Below are positions 16,734 to 24,885 of a DNA stretch of 40,040 bases, one piece after another. The notes beneath the pieces were generated by a model, which searched no databases, had not been told where the DNA came from, and was given only the letters and a program-made list of their open reading frames with translations. Within the stretch, counting starts at the first letter, position 1, and each line of letters opens with the position of its first letter. The position numbers and the translations under genes are program-made. This DNA comes from an uncultured Clostridia bacterium (GTDB lineage Bacteria; Bacillota; Clostridia; Christensenellales; UBA1242), in assembly GCA_944384375.1 (NCBI GenBank), contig CALWTE010000014.1, positions 1-40,040 of the forward strand. The letters are read 5' to 3'.

Positions 16734-17153
16734 TTATCTTAGCACAACATTTGCTGAAACTGCTGAGATTTCGTCCCCTTCTGTGAGAACTATATCGGAA
16801 AAGTGCTTAACCTTCTTAACAAGTCCACCTATGCGGATATTGATTTCATCTACATTTTCGTCTGCAGAAAGCACGGTATATTTACCTGGTAAAATTTTGC
16901 CCGTTTTAGTAACTTTGTACTTTTTGCCACGTTCTAGCATAATGTCGCCTTTGTTTAGGGTTACAGCCACTCTGCCTTGCTCGTCTACGACTTTTTTATC
17001 CTTAGTGTAACGCACGCCGTCCTTTATATACACTCCGTCAACGCGTTGGTCACTTGAATTGCTATGTTTAACGATTGCGGTAATTATCCACGCACAAACC
17101 ACAATTACAAGCGCCGCCCCTACGCAAATTAATGCAATTTCACTCCAAACCAT
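16734..17153 (-). CDS. Single-pass membrane protein with a soluble beta-rich domain
   Basis: A protein of 139 aa. Residues 5-28 are a membrane helix (LICVGAALVIVVCAWIITAI). The remaining part is rich in short strands and Lys/Val/Asp (VYIKDGVRYTKDKKVV, GKILPGKYTVLSADENV), suggestive of a small barrel, somewhat like the C-terminal domain of NfeD proteins but without a clear match. An AAGGAG ribosome site precedes the ATG. It lies 19 nt downstream of the metallopeptidase gene and near the SPFH/zinc-ribbon module, so a membrane-related role is possible but unproven. Confidence 0.7.
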   Translation of the reverse strand: MVWSEIALICVGAALVIVVCAWIITAIVKHSNSSDQRVDGVYIKDGVRYTKDKKVVDEQGRVAVTLNKGDIMLERGKKYKVTKTGKILPGKYTVLSADENVDEINIRIGGLVKKVKHFSDIVLTEGDEISAVSANVVLR

Positions 17154-17172
17154 TCTTTTTTCTCCTTATATT

Positions 17173-17844
17173 TTATTTTGAATAGTATAACTCATTTTCT
17201 TTTGATAAGCAACTATTTGTCTCATCAATTAATTCTTGTAAATTTACTTTACTCGGTTTTTTAGCAAATTCCAGCATTTCACTGTGTGAATATTTTTCTA
17301 ACAAACGCCCGACTAGTGTATAAGCCACACGATAAGACCCATCTAAATTTTTAAAATTTTGTTGCAATTCTTTTGCAGTATATGGAATGTGATTTGTTTT
17401 GTAATAATCTTGCCCCACAAGTTGAGTCGCTAAACCTTCACTAAACCACGATAAGTTTTTTTCCTGTATTATATTGCGATGGCATACATGCACAAACTCA
17501 TGAATAGGCGTAATCAAAAATTCGTCTAAAGTTATATCGTTATGTGCTTCTGTCTGCCTGCACAAGTCCAAACTCAACATATTTATATTGCCGTCGTACG
17601 TATCGGCTATCATCCAGTCGTGATATTGTGCCCCTTCTTTTTCTAGCCACGGTATAAGATTTTGCTTGTATTCTTCTTTATTATTGTAAATCTTAATCAA
17701 CGTCTTTTTTGGCAAACTCTCCAAATCAAACCACTTTAAAATTCGTGAATATTCTTTATCCAAAACCGCTTGCACTTGATTTGCTAAATCTTTATCTTTT
17801 TCATCAAATTGCAGAATAAAATTTTTATTTTCTATTTTTTTCAT
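17173..17844 (-). CDS. Zinc metallopeptidase-like protein (HExxH gluzincin type)
   Basis: A protein of 223 aa. HEFVH at 115-119 and Glu136 in SWFSEGLAT give the HExxH...E zinc site of gluzincins (peptidase M1-like or MA clan fold). No signal peptide is visible, so it is probably cytoplasmic. The chosen ATG (17844) follows AAGGAAAT at a long distance; a TTG 11 codons upstream is the alternative. Substrate unknown. It lies between the zinc-ribbon membrane protein gene and the small membrane protein at 16734-17153, all in the same direction. Confidence 0.8.
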   Translation of the reverse strand: MKKIENKNFILQFDEKDKDLANQVQAVLDKEYSRILKWFDLESLPKKTLIKIYNNKEEYKQNLIPWLEKEGAQYHDWMIADTYDGNINMLSLDLCRQTEAHNDITLDEFLITPIHEFVHVCHRNIIQEKNLSWFSEGLATQLVGQDYYKTNHIPYTAKELQQNFKNLDGSYRVAYTLVGRLLEKYSHSEMLEFAKKPSKVNLQELIDETNSCLSKENELYYSK

Positions 17845-17952
17845 TATTTTTGAATATTTCCTTGAAAATTTAAACAATGATAGGTTTTTTGCTACTTACC
17901 TGCAAATTTTTGCTAGTAAGCAGTAATTTTTATACACTTAATAACAAAAAAC

Positions 17953-19089
17953 TTAATCACCGAAGAAATACGACAAAGCCACAATTCCTGCAATAATTGC
18001 AAGAACCAACATAACAGTCCAAAAAACTTTAAGTTTTGAAACAGGGGTTTTGCCTGTAATTCTGCCGTTTTCGCCATTGATATAAAAGTTGTAAAGTTTG
18101 TTTTTGTATTTGTAATGGCCAACATACACTGGCACAAGTACATATTTATATTTTTGTTTTAAAAAGGCGGTATTCACATTTAAGTAAGATTTTACGTCAT
18201 AATCATAACGGCTTAAAATTTTACGTTCAATATCTTTTTTCATAGAAGTCTGGCACTCGCGCCAACACGTTGCGCCGTCTTTATTGTAAGTGCTAGCCGA
18301 GTATCCGCGCAAGTAGTCTTGATTGTAAGTAGGCGCGCCGTTTGTGGTAAAGGGCGAAATGCTCACAAGCGTCGCATTAGGAATATTACTAGATGCCTGC
18401 ACAATGTAATCGTCAAAATTTAAATCTTGCTTACCACTGATACTAAAATACCTTGTATGCACGGTGGTAACAGGTCTGCCGTTTACTACGTGAGTAGTAG
18501 TGTAATTCTTCCCCAACTGCCCTGTATAAGTAGATTTTGTCTCAGTATCAAAGGTAAATACAGGGTTGTACACACCTTTAATATTTTCGGGCTTGGCACT
18601 TTTTTTGAAAGCACGTGGAGCATAAAACTTCTTTTTTGCCCAGTTTAGAGCAATTTGAGATGCTCGGGTGTTTTCTAGTTTAAAAGGAACGATACCTTGC
18701 GGTTTAAGTCCTGCGAGTTCTTCCGTTTTTACTATATTATTTGTACCGCAAAAAGGACATTCGTGCGTCACGTCTTGATTTGAAATAATTTCCTTCGCGC
18801 CACAACTCTTGCACTGGTAAACTTCGGCTTCTTGCCACACTTTCGCGTTTGAGATTAAATCGGACAAGTCTTTTTCTACGACTTTCCCGCTCTCAGGCAA
18901 GTCAAACTTGCTACCACAATACTGGCAAACCATTTTTTGAGATTTTGCATCAAAAATGGCTTCTCCACCGCAATTTTCACAACGATAAACTGTGGTTTCC
19001 ACATTATCGTCACTATAAAGTTTTTCTTCCGCGGTCTTTTTCTTTTTAGGTTCTTTTAGTACGTCCTCTTCCTTTTGTACTTCACTCAT
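17953..19089 (-). CDS. Zinc-ribbon membrane protein, YdjG-like
   Basis: A protein of 378 aa. Two zinc ribbons lie at about 36-60 (CENCGG with CQYCG) and 92-115 (CKSCGA with CPFCG); a long central domain follows, then one C-terminal membrane helix (VFWTVMLVLAIIAGIVALSYF). The start ATG overlaps the SPFH gene stop by 4 nt, so the two are translationally coupled. In Bacillus subtilis the ydjGHI genes encode a zinc-ribbon membrane protein and an SPFH protein that work with PspA in membrane-stress response; the same pairing here suggests a similar complex. No pspA is in the window. Confidence 0.85.
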   Translation of the reverse strand: MSEVQKEEDVLKEPKKKKTAEEKLYSDDNVETTVYRCENCGGEAIFDAKSQKMVCQYCGSKFDLPESGKVVEKDLSDLISNAKVWQEAEVYQCKSCGAKEIISNQDVTHECPFCGTNNIVKTEELAGLKPQGIVPFKLENTRASQIALNWAKKKFYAPRAFKKSAKPENIKGVYNPVFTFDTETKSTYTGQLGKNYTTTHVVNGRPVTTVHTRYFSISGKQDLNFDDYIVQASSNIPNATLVSISPFTTNGAPTYNQDYLRGYSASTYNKDGATCWRECQTSMKKDIERKILSRYDYDVKSYLNVNTAFLKQKYKYVLVPVYVGHYKYKNKLYNFYINGENGRITGKTPVSKLKVFWTVMLVLAIIAGIVALSYFFGD

Positions 19090-20114
19090 TTTAATTTACT
19101 CCCACATTCTGGACAGAATTTTGCGTTTGGCTTTACTTCTGTACCACAATTAGGGCAAGTAGGTTTCAAATTTTGGCCACATTCAGGGCAGAATTTAGGA
19201 TTGCCGTGTAGGGTCGCGCCACAAGTAGGACAAACTTTGCCTGCTTGAGCATTTGCATTGGTATTGGACATTTGTTGCATATTTTGAGCAAACATATTGC
19301 CCATTCCCATACCCATACCTAAGCCCATTCCTGCGCCCATAGTACTACCTGCGGCACCTGGGTTGTTGGCTGCTGCCTTCATTGCTTCCAAAGTTTCTAC
19401 TTGTGTGTAAACGTCCATATTTTTACGCAACATACCTAGACTGGTACTCTTGTCTAGCGCTTTCTCTAATTCTTCTGGTAATGAGAATGATTCAAATACA
19501 AATTTAGTCAACTGCAAACCGATTTCTTTAAAGTCGCCCTGCAATTTTTGTTCCACTATGTTAGACAATTCTTGCAAGTTTGCTGCCATATCTAGTACTG
19601 GAATTTGACATTCCCCGATTGCGTCTGAAATACCGCTAACTACCATACTACGTAAGTAGTCTGTGATTTGGTCGGTTGTGAAACTTGTGTTTGTGCCACT
19701 TAGGTTTTGCATAAATACGTAAGCGTCATCAATCTTGAATGAATAATTACCAAAACCCCTAATTCTCACTGCGCCGTAATCTTTATCACGCACTAAAATA
19801 GGGTTAACAGTACCCCACTTTTGGTTTGTAAACTGTTTAGTATTTACAAAGTAGATGTCCGATTTGAAAGGCGTCTCAAAACCGTACTTCCATGACATTA
19901 ATTTTGTAAGAATTGGCATATTGTCGGTGTCTAACTTATAATAGCCTGGCAAAAACACATCGGCAAGTTTACCATTGTCAATAAAAATTGCCACTTGGCT
20001 CTCTCTTACGGTCAACGCAGAACCTTTGTTAATTTGGTCTTTAGTAACAGGATACTTCCAAACAATCAAATTACTATTAGTATCTGTCCACTCTATATTT
20101 TTTAAAATTCCCAT
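19086..20114 (-). CDS. SPFH-domain protein with C-terminal zinc ribbons (YdjI / virion-core-like)
   Basis: A protein of 342 aa. The SPFH domain spans about 25-230 (VRESQVAIFIDNGKLADV, FGNYSFKI). A helical part and a Gly/Met-rich linker (MGAGMGLGMGMGMGNMF) follow, then two zinc ribbons at about 304-342 (CPTCGATL, CPECGQNL, CPNCGTEV, CPECGSKL). There is no membrane helix; SPFH proteins of this class bind membranes as oligomers. The ATG at 20114 has AAGGAG 7 nt upstream; the open frame extends 20 codons further but that part is not family-like. First gene of the module with the YdjG-like gene. Confidence 0.88.
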   Translation of the reverse strand: MGILKNIEWTDTNSNLIVWKYPVTKDQINKGSALTVRESQVAIFIDNGKLADVFLPGYYKLDTDNMPILTKLMSWKYGFETPFKSDIYFVNTKQFTNQKWGTVNPILVRDKDYGAVRIRGFGNYSFKIDDAYVFMQNLSGTNTSFTTDQITDYLRSMVVSGISDAIGECQIPVLDMAANLQELSNIVEQKLQGDFKEIGLQLTKFVFESFSLPEELEKALDKSTSLGMLRKNMDVYTQVETLEAMKAAANNPGAAGSTMGAGMGLGMGMGMGNMFAQNMQQMSNTNANAQAGKVCPTCGATLHGNPKFCPECGQNLKPTCPNCGTEVKPNAKFCPECGSKLK

Positions 20115-20185
20115 TATATATCTCCTTATATGTTTATAATATAGAATTATATCATAACTATATTCATATTTCAAATAAAATGCAA

Positions 20186-20215
20186 CAAAAAAAATCGGTT
20201 ATTTAAACCGATTTT
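20186..20215 (-). terminator. Terminator of the gene at 20214-20831
   Basis: The arms AAAATCGGTT (20191-20200) and AACCGATTTT (20206-20215) form a 10-bp stem with a 5-nt loop; a run of A at 20186-20194 gives the T-run on the minus strand. Confidence 0.8.
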
Positions 20216-20831
20216 ATTCTCCCATTTCTTTTTCTTTATTAGTATTTGATTTTTCTTTTGCAAATTTGCTCGCTGTAAAGGTTTTATTGCTTTGTCTAGC
20301 ACGCAAAATTACATCATCTATATTAGTGGTTATACCCGCTTGTGCGGTAACTTGTTTTAACATTTCAGCACGGCGGCTCAAATCTTTCACAAAATAAGGG
20401 TCTCTACCGAAAACTTCAGCAAAAAAGTTGTTTACATCTTGTATATTTAGCGGCGTATCTATTTGAACATTGCGCACGTCTACTCCGTCTAATTCCTTTA
20501 AACTACTATTGTCCCCCGTGTGTTGATTGAACTGTCTACGGAATTCGGCTCTAAACTGCCCCCTTGCATCAAAATAGACAGATGTCATATTCTTTACTAA
20601 CGTATGGTAAGCTGTACTTGCACGCCTAATTCCGTTTTTAACATCAAAAAACGCAAAACCTTTTCGTACTCCTGCAGTATCAGCATTAAGAGATTTCTCA
20701 GGCTCTTGTGAATAGACACAAATTATAGCGCCCGTCTTGCCATCTTGCCCCACAACACTCATACCACAAAGGACAGCATTATCTAGTAATTCAGGTGTAA
20801 AATCATTTTCAAATTCATTTTGTTTTGCCAT
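20214..20831 (-). CDS. Unrecognised soluble protein
   Basis: A protein of 205 aa without signal peptide or membrane segment. An N-terminal part with strand-like patterns (NAVLCGMSVVGQDGKTGAII) is followed by a helical, Arg-rich part (GVRKGFAFFDVKNGIRRAS, ARGQFRAEFRRQF) and a Lys/Glu/Ser/Asn tail. I do not recognise it. It has its own promoter at 20981-21009 and an unusually long 5' leader of about 140 nt, plus a good AAAGGAG site before the ATG. Transcribed separately from the SPFH module by the terminator at 20186-20215. Confidence 0.7.
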   Translation of the reverse strand: MAKQNEFENDFTPELLDNAVLCGMSVVGQDGKTGAIICVYSQEPEKSLNADTAGVRKGFAFFDVKNGIRRASTAYHTLVKNMTSVYFDARGQFRAEFRRQFNQHTGDNSSLKELDGVDVRNVQIDTPLNIQDVNNFFAEVFGRDPYFVKDLSRRAEMLKQVTAQAGITTNIDDVILRARQSNKTFTASKFAKEKSNTNKEKEMGE

Positions 20832-20980
20832 AGAACAAACTCCTTTAGTTTAAACAAATTAATTAAATTCAAGCACAGTTATAAATGCACGTTGTCCAAC
20901 TAAACTCACAAGCAAAAAACATAATTTAAGTAAATATAATCGCACTAAAACTCTATGTCTCATTGCTTTTTAGTTTTTAC

Positions 20981-21009
20981 ATTATAACACAAGACAAAAG
21001 TTTTGTCTA
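20981..21009 (-). promoter_or_regulatory. Promoter with a perfect palindrome
   Basis: Minus-strand -35 TAGACA (21009-21004), 17-nt spacer, -10 TATAAT (20986-20981). The palindrome AGACAAAA-G-TTTTGTCT (20992-21008) spans the -35 and spacer and could be an operator. It serves the gene at 20214-20831 through a leader of about 140 nt. Confidence 0.65.
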
Positions 21010-21094
21010 TAATTTAAAATAATTTTTTCATATTTTTTGTATATTTTTTAATAATTAAAAATAAGTGAGAAAAAATACAGAAAAATCGCTAATA

Positions 21095-21706
21095 TTACTT
21101 TTTATCTAGTAGAAAAGCTATCGCGTTTATTACTTTTATTCCGCCAAAATTGCCCAAATTATATTCGTCTAAAGTTATTAAAAATTTAGGATAATTATCC
21201 TTTATAGATTGCAGTGGCAATAGTTCTGTTTTTAGTTTATCGCTATCTAGGACACTAGCAGATACTTGATAATATTCCACCCCGTCACTATTAGTCGCCA
21301 CAAAATCAACTTCCCTATCATTTAGTTTTCCTACGTTTACATTATAACCACGACTAAGCAATTCTAAATAAATTACATTTTCTAAAACGTGCCCTATATC
21401 TGAATCACTATTATTTAACATCAAATTCCTTAAACCTATATCCACTACATAATATTTTGATAAAGATTTCAAATGTTGCTTGCCTTTTACATCATAACGA
21501 GTGGCTTCGTATATTAAGAAACATTCTTTTAAATAATTAATATATTTTTCAACCGTATTGTATGAAGTTTTTCTATTATTTGAAGTTAAGGTATTAGCTA
21601 TATTTGTACTAGAAACTAGATTACCTATATTATGAAAAAGATATTTCATTATACTATCTAAAATAGACAAATCTATTTGCGGGTAACGTCTAGCAATATC
21701 AAAATG
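21095..21706 (-). pseudogene. C-terminal remnant of an AAA+ ATPase with DUF4143
   Basis: The open frame encodes the DUF4143 half of a common Bacillota AAA+ ATPase: KHFDIARRYPQIDLSILD, FHNIGNLVSSTNIA, YYVVDIGLRN and LENVIYLELLSRGYNV with the nuclease-like REVDFVA. The N-terminal ATPase half (Walker A and B, about 200 residues) is missing. Family-like residues start at 21706, immediately after the stop of the DUF1667 gene (21708), and an in-frame stop lies a few codons further up. A TTG at 21670 could start a 191-aa protein, but I read it as a truncated remnant, probably of a deletion between the two genes. Confidence 0.75.
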
Positions 21707-21707
21707 C

Positions 21708-22061
21708 TTAGTTTTTGTTTACAGCAGTGATTATTACATCTACGCCCGAGTCTAAGATATTATGTACTAGCACATCGCCAAATTGCGGGTTTTTAGGTTC
21801 GGGAGCAGATTTGATTGTCTTGATTACGTCCCAGTATTTGCTTTTTTCTATATCGCCTTTTGTACGTACGCTTAACGTATCACCATTACTCATTTTATAA
21901 ATAGTGGTAACTGTACGCATAGGGCGAGTAAACTCTTGTTTGCCGTATTCAGCACCACGTGGGCAACGGTTACCCGTAACTACTACTTCACCATTTTGCT
22001 CGGTAACTACCAAATGGCACCCGATAGGGCAACGAATACAAATTGTTTCTAATTTTTTCAT
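21708..22061 (-). CDS. DUF1667 protein of the glycerol-3-phosphate oxidation operon
   Basis: A protein of 117 aa with an N-terminal CIRCPIGCHL and a later NRCPRGAEYG, giving four Cys that probably hold an iron-sulfur cluster. In Clostridia DUF1667 proteins are typically encoded with the FAD-dependent GlpA-like dehydrogenase and the partner oxidoreductase, as here, and may act as the electron-transfer subunit. The ATG at 22061 has a GGAG site; an upstream start at 22088 lies inside the preceding gene. It starts 4 nt after the preceding stop. Confidence 0.88.
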   Translation of the reverse strand: MKKLETICIRCPIGCHLVVTEQNGEVVVTGNRCPRGAEYGKQEFTRPMRTVTTIYKMSNGDTLSVRTKGDIEKSKYWDVIKTIKSAPEPKNPQFGDVLVHNILDSGVDVIITAVNKN

Positions 22062-22065
22062 ATTT

Positions 22066-23316
22066 TTACTCCAAAACTTGAATTTCAAAGTGCAAATCTT
22101 CTTGAATTTTAGACTTGTCTATAGTGACTGTCTGCATTTCGCCCGCCGTTACCACAGGTGCAGGTCTGCGAGAAATTTCCACTCCGCCACTTATGGCTCT
22201 AATAATTGTGCGGCGGTAATTTTTATTTACTCTAAAGGAGACTTGCACTTCGCCCGCCCCCGTTTTATATATGTATTTTGGCGCAGTATATTTAATATGG
22301 TCATCAAAAGTAATTTCCACTTTTTCGGCAGTCGGTAACTTGCCTAAGGCATACAGCCCTGCGCACTCGCCCGCGTGCTGTCCTTCGCGTGATACATTAT
22401 CTACAAGGTCGTTTACGTGCAACACATTACCCGCACAGAATAGCCCTGTTTTACTTGTTTGGAAATACTCGTCTACGCAATATGAATTAGTGGTTGGGTT
22501 AAATTCAAGTTGAAAATCATTTGCAATTTCAATCTCGGGCAACAAGCCAACTGAAAGCAGCAAAGTATCGCACGGAATAAACTTCTCTAATTCAGCAACG
22601 GGCTGTAACTTTTGGTCCACTGGTGCTACATAGACACCTGTTAGACGTTTGTCACCTTCTACTCGGGTAACCGTAGTGGATAAATTTAGCGGAATATTAA
22701 AATCTTTTACACATTGTGTAATATTACGTGCCAGCCCTCCACTCTGTGGCATTATTTCGTAAATGCCTAAAACAGTAGCGCCTTCGCAAGTCAGCCTACG
22801 CGCCATAATAAGCCCTATATCGCCCGAGCCTAGAATAACTACACGTTTGCCAACCGATTTGCCTTCTATATTGATTAATTTTTGTGCGCAACCCGCTGTA
22901 AAAATACCGCTAGGTCTTGTACCTAAAAGTTGCACACTGCCCGCAGGTTTTTCACGGCAACCTAATGCCAAAATCACCGCTTTTGCTTCTACTTCAATCA
23001 AATCTTCGTCATTATATGCGGACACCAAATACCCATTAGGAGTGCATTCTATCATATACACAAAGGAATTTAAGTAATATTTTACATTTTTGCATTCGTT
23101 TACTTTATCTATCCAACGATGTGCGTATTCAGGACCCGTGAGTTCTTCATTAAATACATGCAGTCCAAAACCATTGTGAATACACTGATTTAAAATACCG
23201 CCCAGTCTTTCATCACGTTCTAAAATCACGCATTTAGCCCCGCTTTTTTCCACACCGCAGGCGGCAGCCAAACCACAAGGACCGCCCCCGATAATGACAA
23301 CATCAGTTTTAATCAT
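22066..23316 (-). CDS. FAD/NAD(P)-dependent oxidoreductase (GlpB-like partner of GlpA)
   Basis: A protein of 416 aa. An N-terminal FAD-binding Rossmann motif (VVIIGGGPCGLAAA) and a second nucleotide-binding motif (VVILGSGDIGLIMARRL) place it in the pyridine nucleotide-disulfide oxidoreductase fold. Other family segments are LGGILNQCIHNGFGL, LALGCREKPAG and GLFCAGNVLHVNDLVDNV. In clostridial glp operons it likely passes electrons from glycerol-3-phosphate oxidation to NAD or another acceptor. It begins directly after the glpA stop, without a gap, and is followed by DUF1667. Confidence 0.9.
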   Translation of the reverse strand: MIKTDVVIIGGGPCGLAAACGVEKSGAKCVILERDERLGGILNQCIHNGFGLHVFNEELTGPEYAHRWIDKVNECKNVKYYLNSFVYMIECTPNGYLVSAYNDEDLIEVEAKAVILALGCREKPAGSVQLLGTRPSGIFTAGCAQKLINIEGKSVGKRVVILGSGDIGLIMARRLTCEGATVLGIYEIMPQSGGLARNITQCVKDFNIPLNLSTTVTRVEGDKRLTGVYVAPVDQKLQPVAELEKFIPCDTLLLSVGLLPEIEIANDFQLEFNPTTNSYCVDEYFQTSKTGLFCAGNVLHVNDLVDNVSREGQHAGECAGLYALGKLPTAEKVEITFDDHIKYTAPKYIYKTGAGEVQVSFRVNKNYRRTIIRAISGGVEISRRPAPVVTAGEMQTVTIDKSKIQEDLHFEIQVLE

Positions 23317-24738
23317 TTACTTAGACTCCCCATTTGCTAAAATTTCGCTACCTTGCCCATTTAGTGTAATTTCTTCCTCTGGACATTCCATATTGCTAGA
23401 CATAATTTTTAACAACTTCGGCAAGCAAAAACCGCCTTGACAACGTCCCATAGTAGGGCGGACACGTCTTTTTATACCGTCTACAGTGGTAGGTTTCAAC
23501 GGACTATTTAAGGCTTGAATGATTTCACCTTCTGTAATCTTCTCGCAACGGCAAACAATTTTACCAAATCTAGCATCTTGCTTAATTAGTGCTTTTAACT
23601 GCTTTTTGTCCATAGTTTCTGTGTTGATGTATGGCTCGCGAGAAACAAATTCATGGTTTCGCGTCTGCAAGCCGTCTTGAATCATTTTCTCCACTAGATA
23701 TTCAGCAATAGCGGGGGCGGCAGTAAGGCCAGGAGAGCAAATACCTATGGTGTAGTAAAACCTAGTGTCTGGTAATTTTTCTATAATGAAATCTTCCCCA
23801 CTTACAACTCTCACGCCCGCAAATAACTTAATGATTTTTTTATAGTTTGGTTGCTTAACTGATTGTACAATTTTTTCTTTAATTTGCGAAATACCTTCGG
23901 CATCTACCTTTGTGTCATAAGGTTCACAAGGAATTGCCGTAGGCCCTAACATTATGTTGTGATGTAGTGTAAGAGTTGCTAAAATACCTTTACCCGCCTT
24001 AGTAGGCAAAGGGAATATAGGACGGTGGACAAAGCCGTTTTGCGATTTATCTAGTAGCAAGTACTCGCCTTTTACATACTTCATAGGGTATTCAGGCGCA
24101 CCCGCTAATTTGTTTACGTCATTTGCGCCCACGCCTGCACAGTTTACTACAAAATCAGCCATTACACTTTGGTCACCCGCAGAAATTATATACTCATTAT
24201 TAATAGGTTTAATATTGTCTACGTCAAAATTTAGTTTTACAGTCCCGCCGTTCACCACGCCTTCTTCACAAAGAGCAATACATACAAGATACGGCGAAAT
24301 AACCGCCCCCGTAGGAGCAAACAAGGCAATGTCAATATTATCTGCCAAATTCGGCTCCATTTTGTGCAATTCTTCCCGCTCTACAATTCGCATACCTTGT
24401 ACACCGTTTTTTATACCGCGCTCAAAAAGTTTATTTAAGTCTTCCCTGCCCGATTCGTTAGCTACAACCAACGTCCCACATTGCAAAATATCAACTTTCA
24501 ATCTGCTACACATACTAGGATACATTTGGCTACCGCGAATATTGAATTTCGCCTTTAATGTCCCAGGCACAGGGTCGTAGCCTGCGTGCACTATACCACT
24601 ATTTGCCTTTGTACTACCGTTTGAAACATCGTCTGCCTTTTCTAGCAAAACCGTCTTTACACCCTTACGTGTCAATTCGCTAAACAAACTTGCCCCTACA
24701 ATGCCAGCCCCTATTATAGCAACCTCAAATTTTTCCAT
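23317..24738 (-). CDS. glpA: FAD-dependent glycerol-3-phosphate dehydrogenase with BFD-like [2Fe-2S] domain
   Basis: A protein of 473 aa that oxidises sn-glycerol 3-phosphate to dihydroxyacetone phosphate. The DAO-type FAD fold starts with VAIIGAGIVGASLFSEL; the segment SGIVHAGYD is typical of the family. The C-terminal BFD-like domain has CRCEKITEGE and GRCQGGFC, four Cys for a [2Fe-2S] cluster. It heads an operon with the oxidoreductase and DUF1667 genes and diverges from glpK, 147 nt away. Related LhgO/GlpO enzymes have the same fold; operon context favours glycerol 3-phosphate. Confidence 0.92.
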   Translation of the reverse strand: MEKFEVAIIGAGIVGASLFSELTRKGVKTVLLEKADDVSNGSTKANSGIVHAGYDPVPGTLKAKFNIRGSQMYPSMCSRLKVDILQCGTLVVANESGREDLNKLFERGIKNGVQGMRIVEREELHKMEPNLADNIDIALFAPTGAVISPYLVCIALCEEGVVNGGTVKLNFDVDNIKPINNEYIISAGDQSVMADFVVNCAGVGANDVNKLAGAPEYPMKYVKGEYLLLDKSQNGFVHRPIFPLPTKAGKGILATLTLHHNIMLGPTAIPCEPYDTKVDAEGISQIKEKIVQSVKQPNYKKIIKLFAGVRVVSGEDFIIEKLPDTRFYYTIGICSPGLTAAPAIAEYLVEKMIQDGLQTRNHEFVSREPYINTETMDKKQLKALIKQDARFGKIVCRCEKITEGEIIQALNSPLKPTTVDGIKRRVRPTMGRCQGGFCLPKLLKIMSSNMECPEEEITLNGQGSEILANGESK

Positions 24739-24826
24739 AAACTACCGCCTTAATAAATAATTAATTAAATTTTAATTTTTTTTGATAATAAAGTCAAACA
24801 AAATAATCTAAACCAGCAAATATTGT

Positions 24827-24855
24827 TTGTTAAAATTGCAAAAAAATGCTAAACT
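24827..24855 (+). promoter_or_regulatory. Candidate promoter of glpK
   Basis: A -35-like TTGTTA (24827-24832), 17-nt spacer and -10 TAAACT (24850-24855) precede an AGGAGG site at 24873-24878. The divergent glpA promoter must lie in the same 147-nt region, but I cannot fix it. Confidence 0.5.
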
Positions 24856-24885
24856 ATATTAAAAATCACTTTAGGAGGTCTCAAA

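Noticed and set aside
24110..24580. 156-residue frame opposite glpA
   Set aside because: Antisense shadow of a well-conserved gene.
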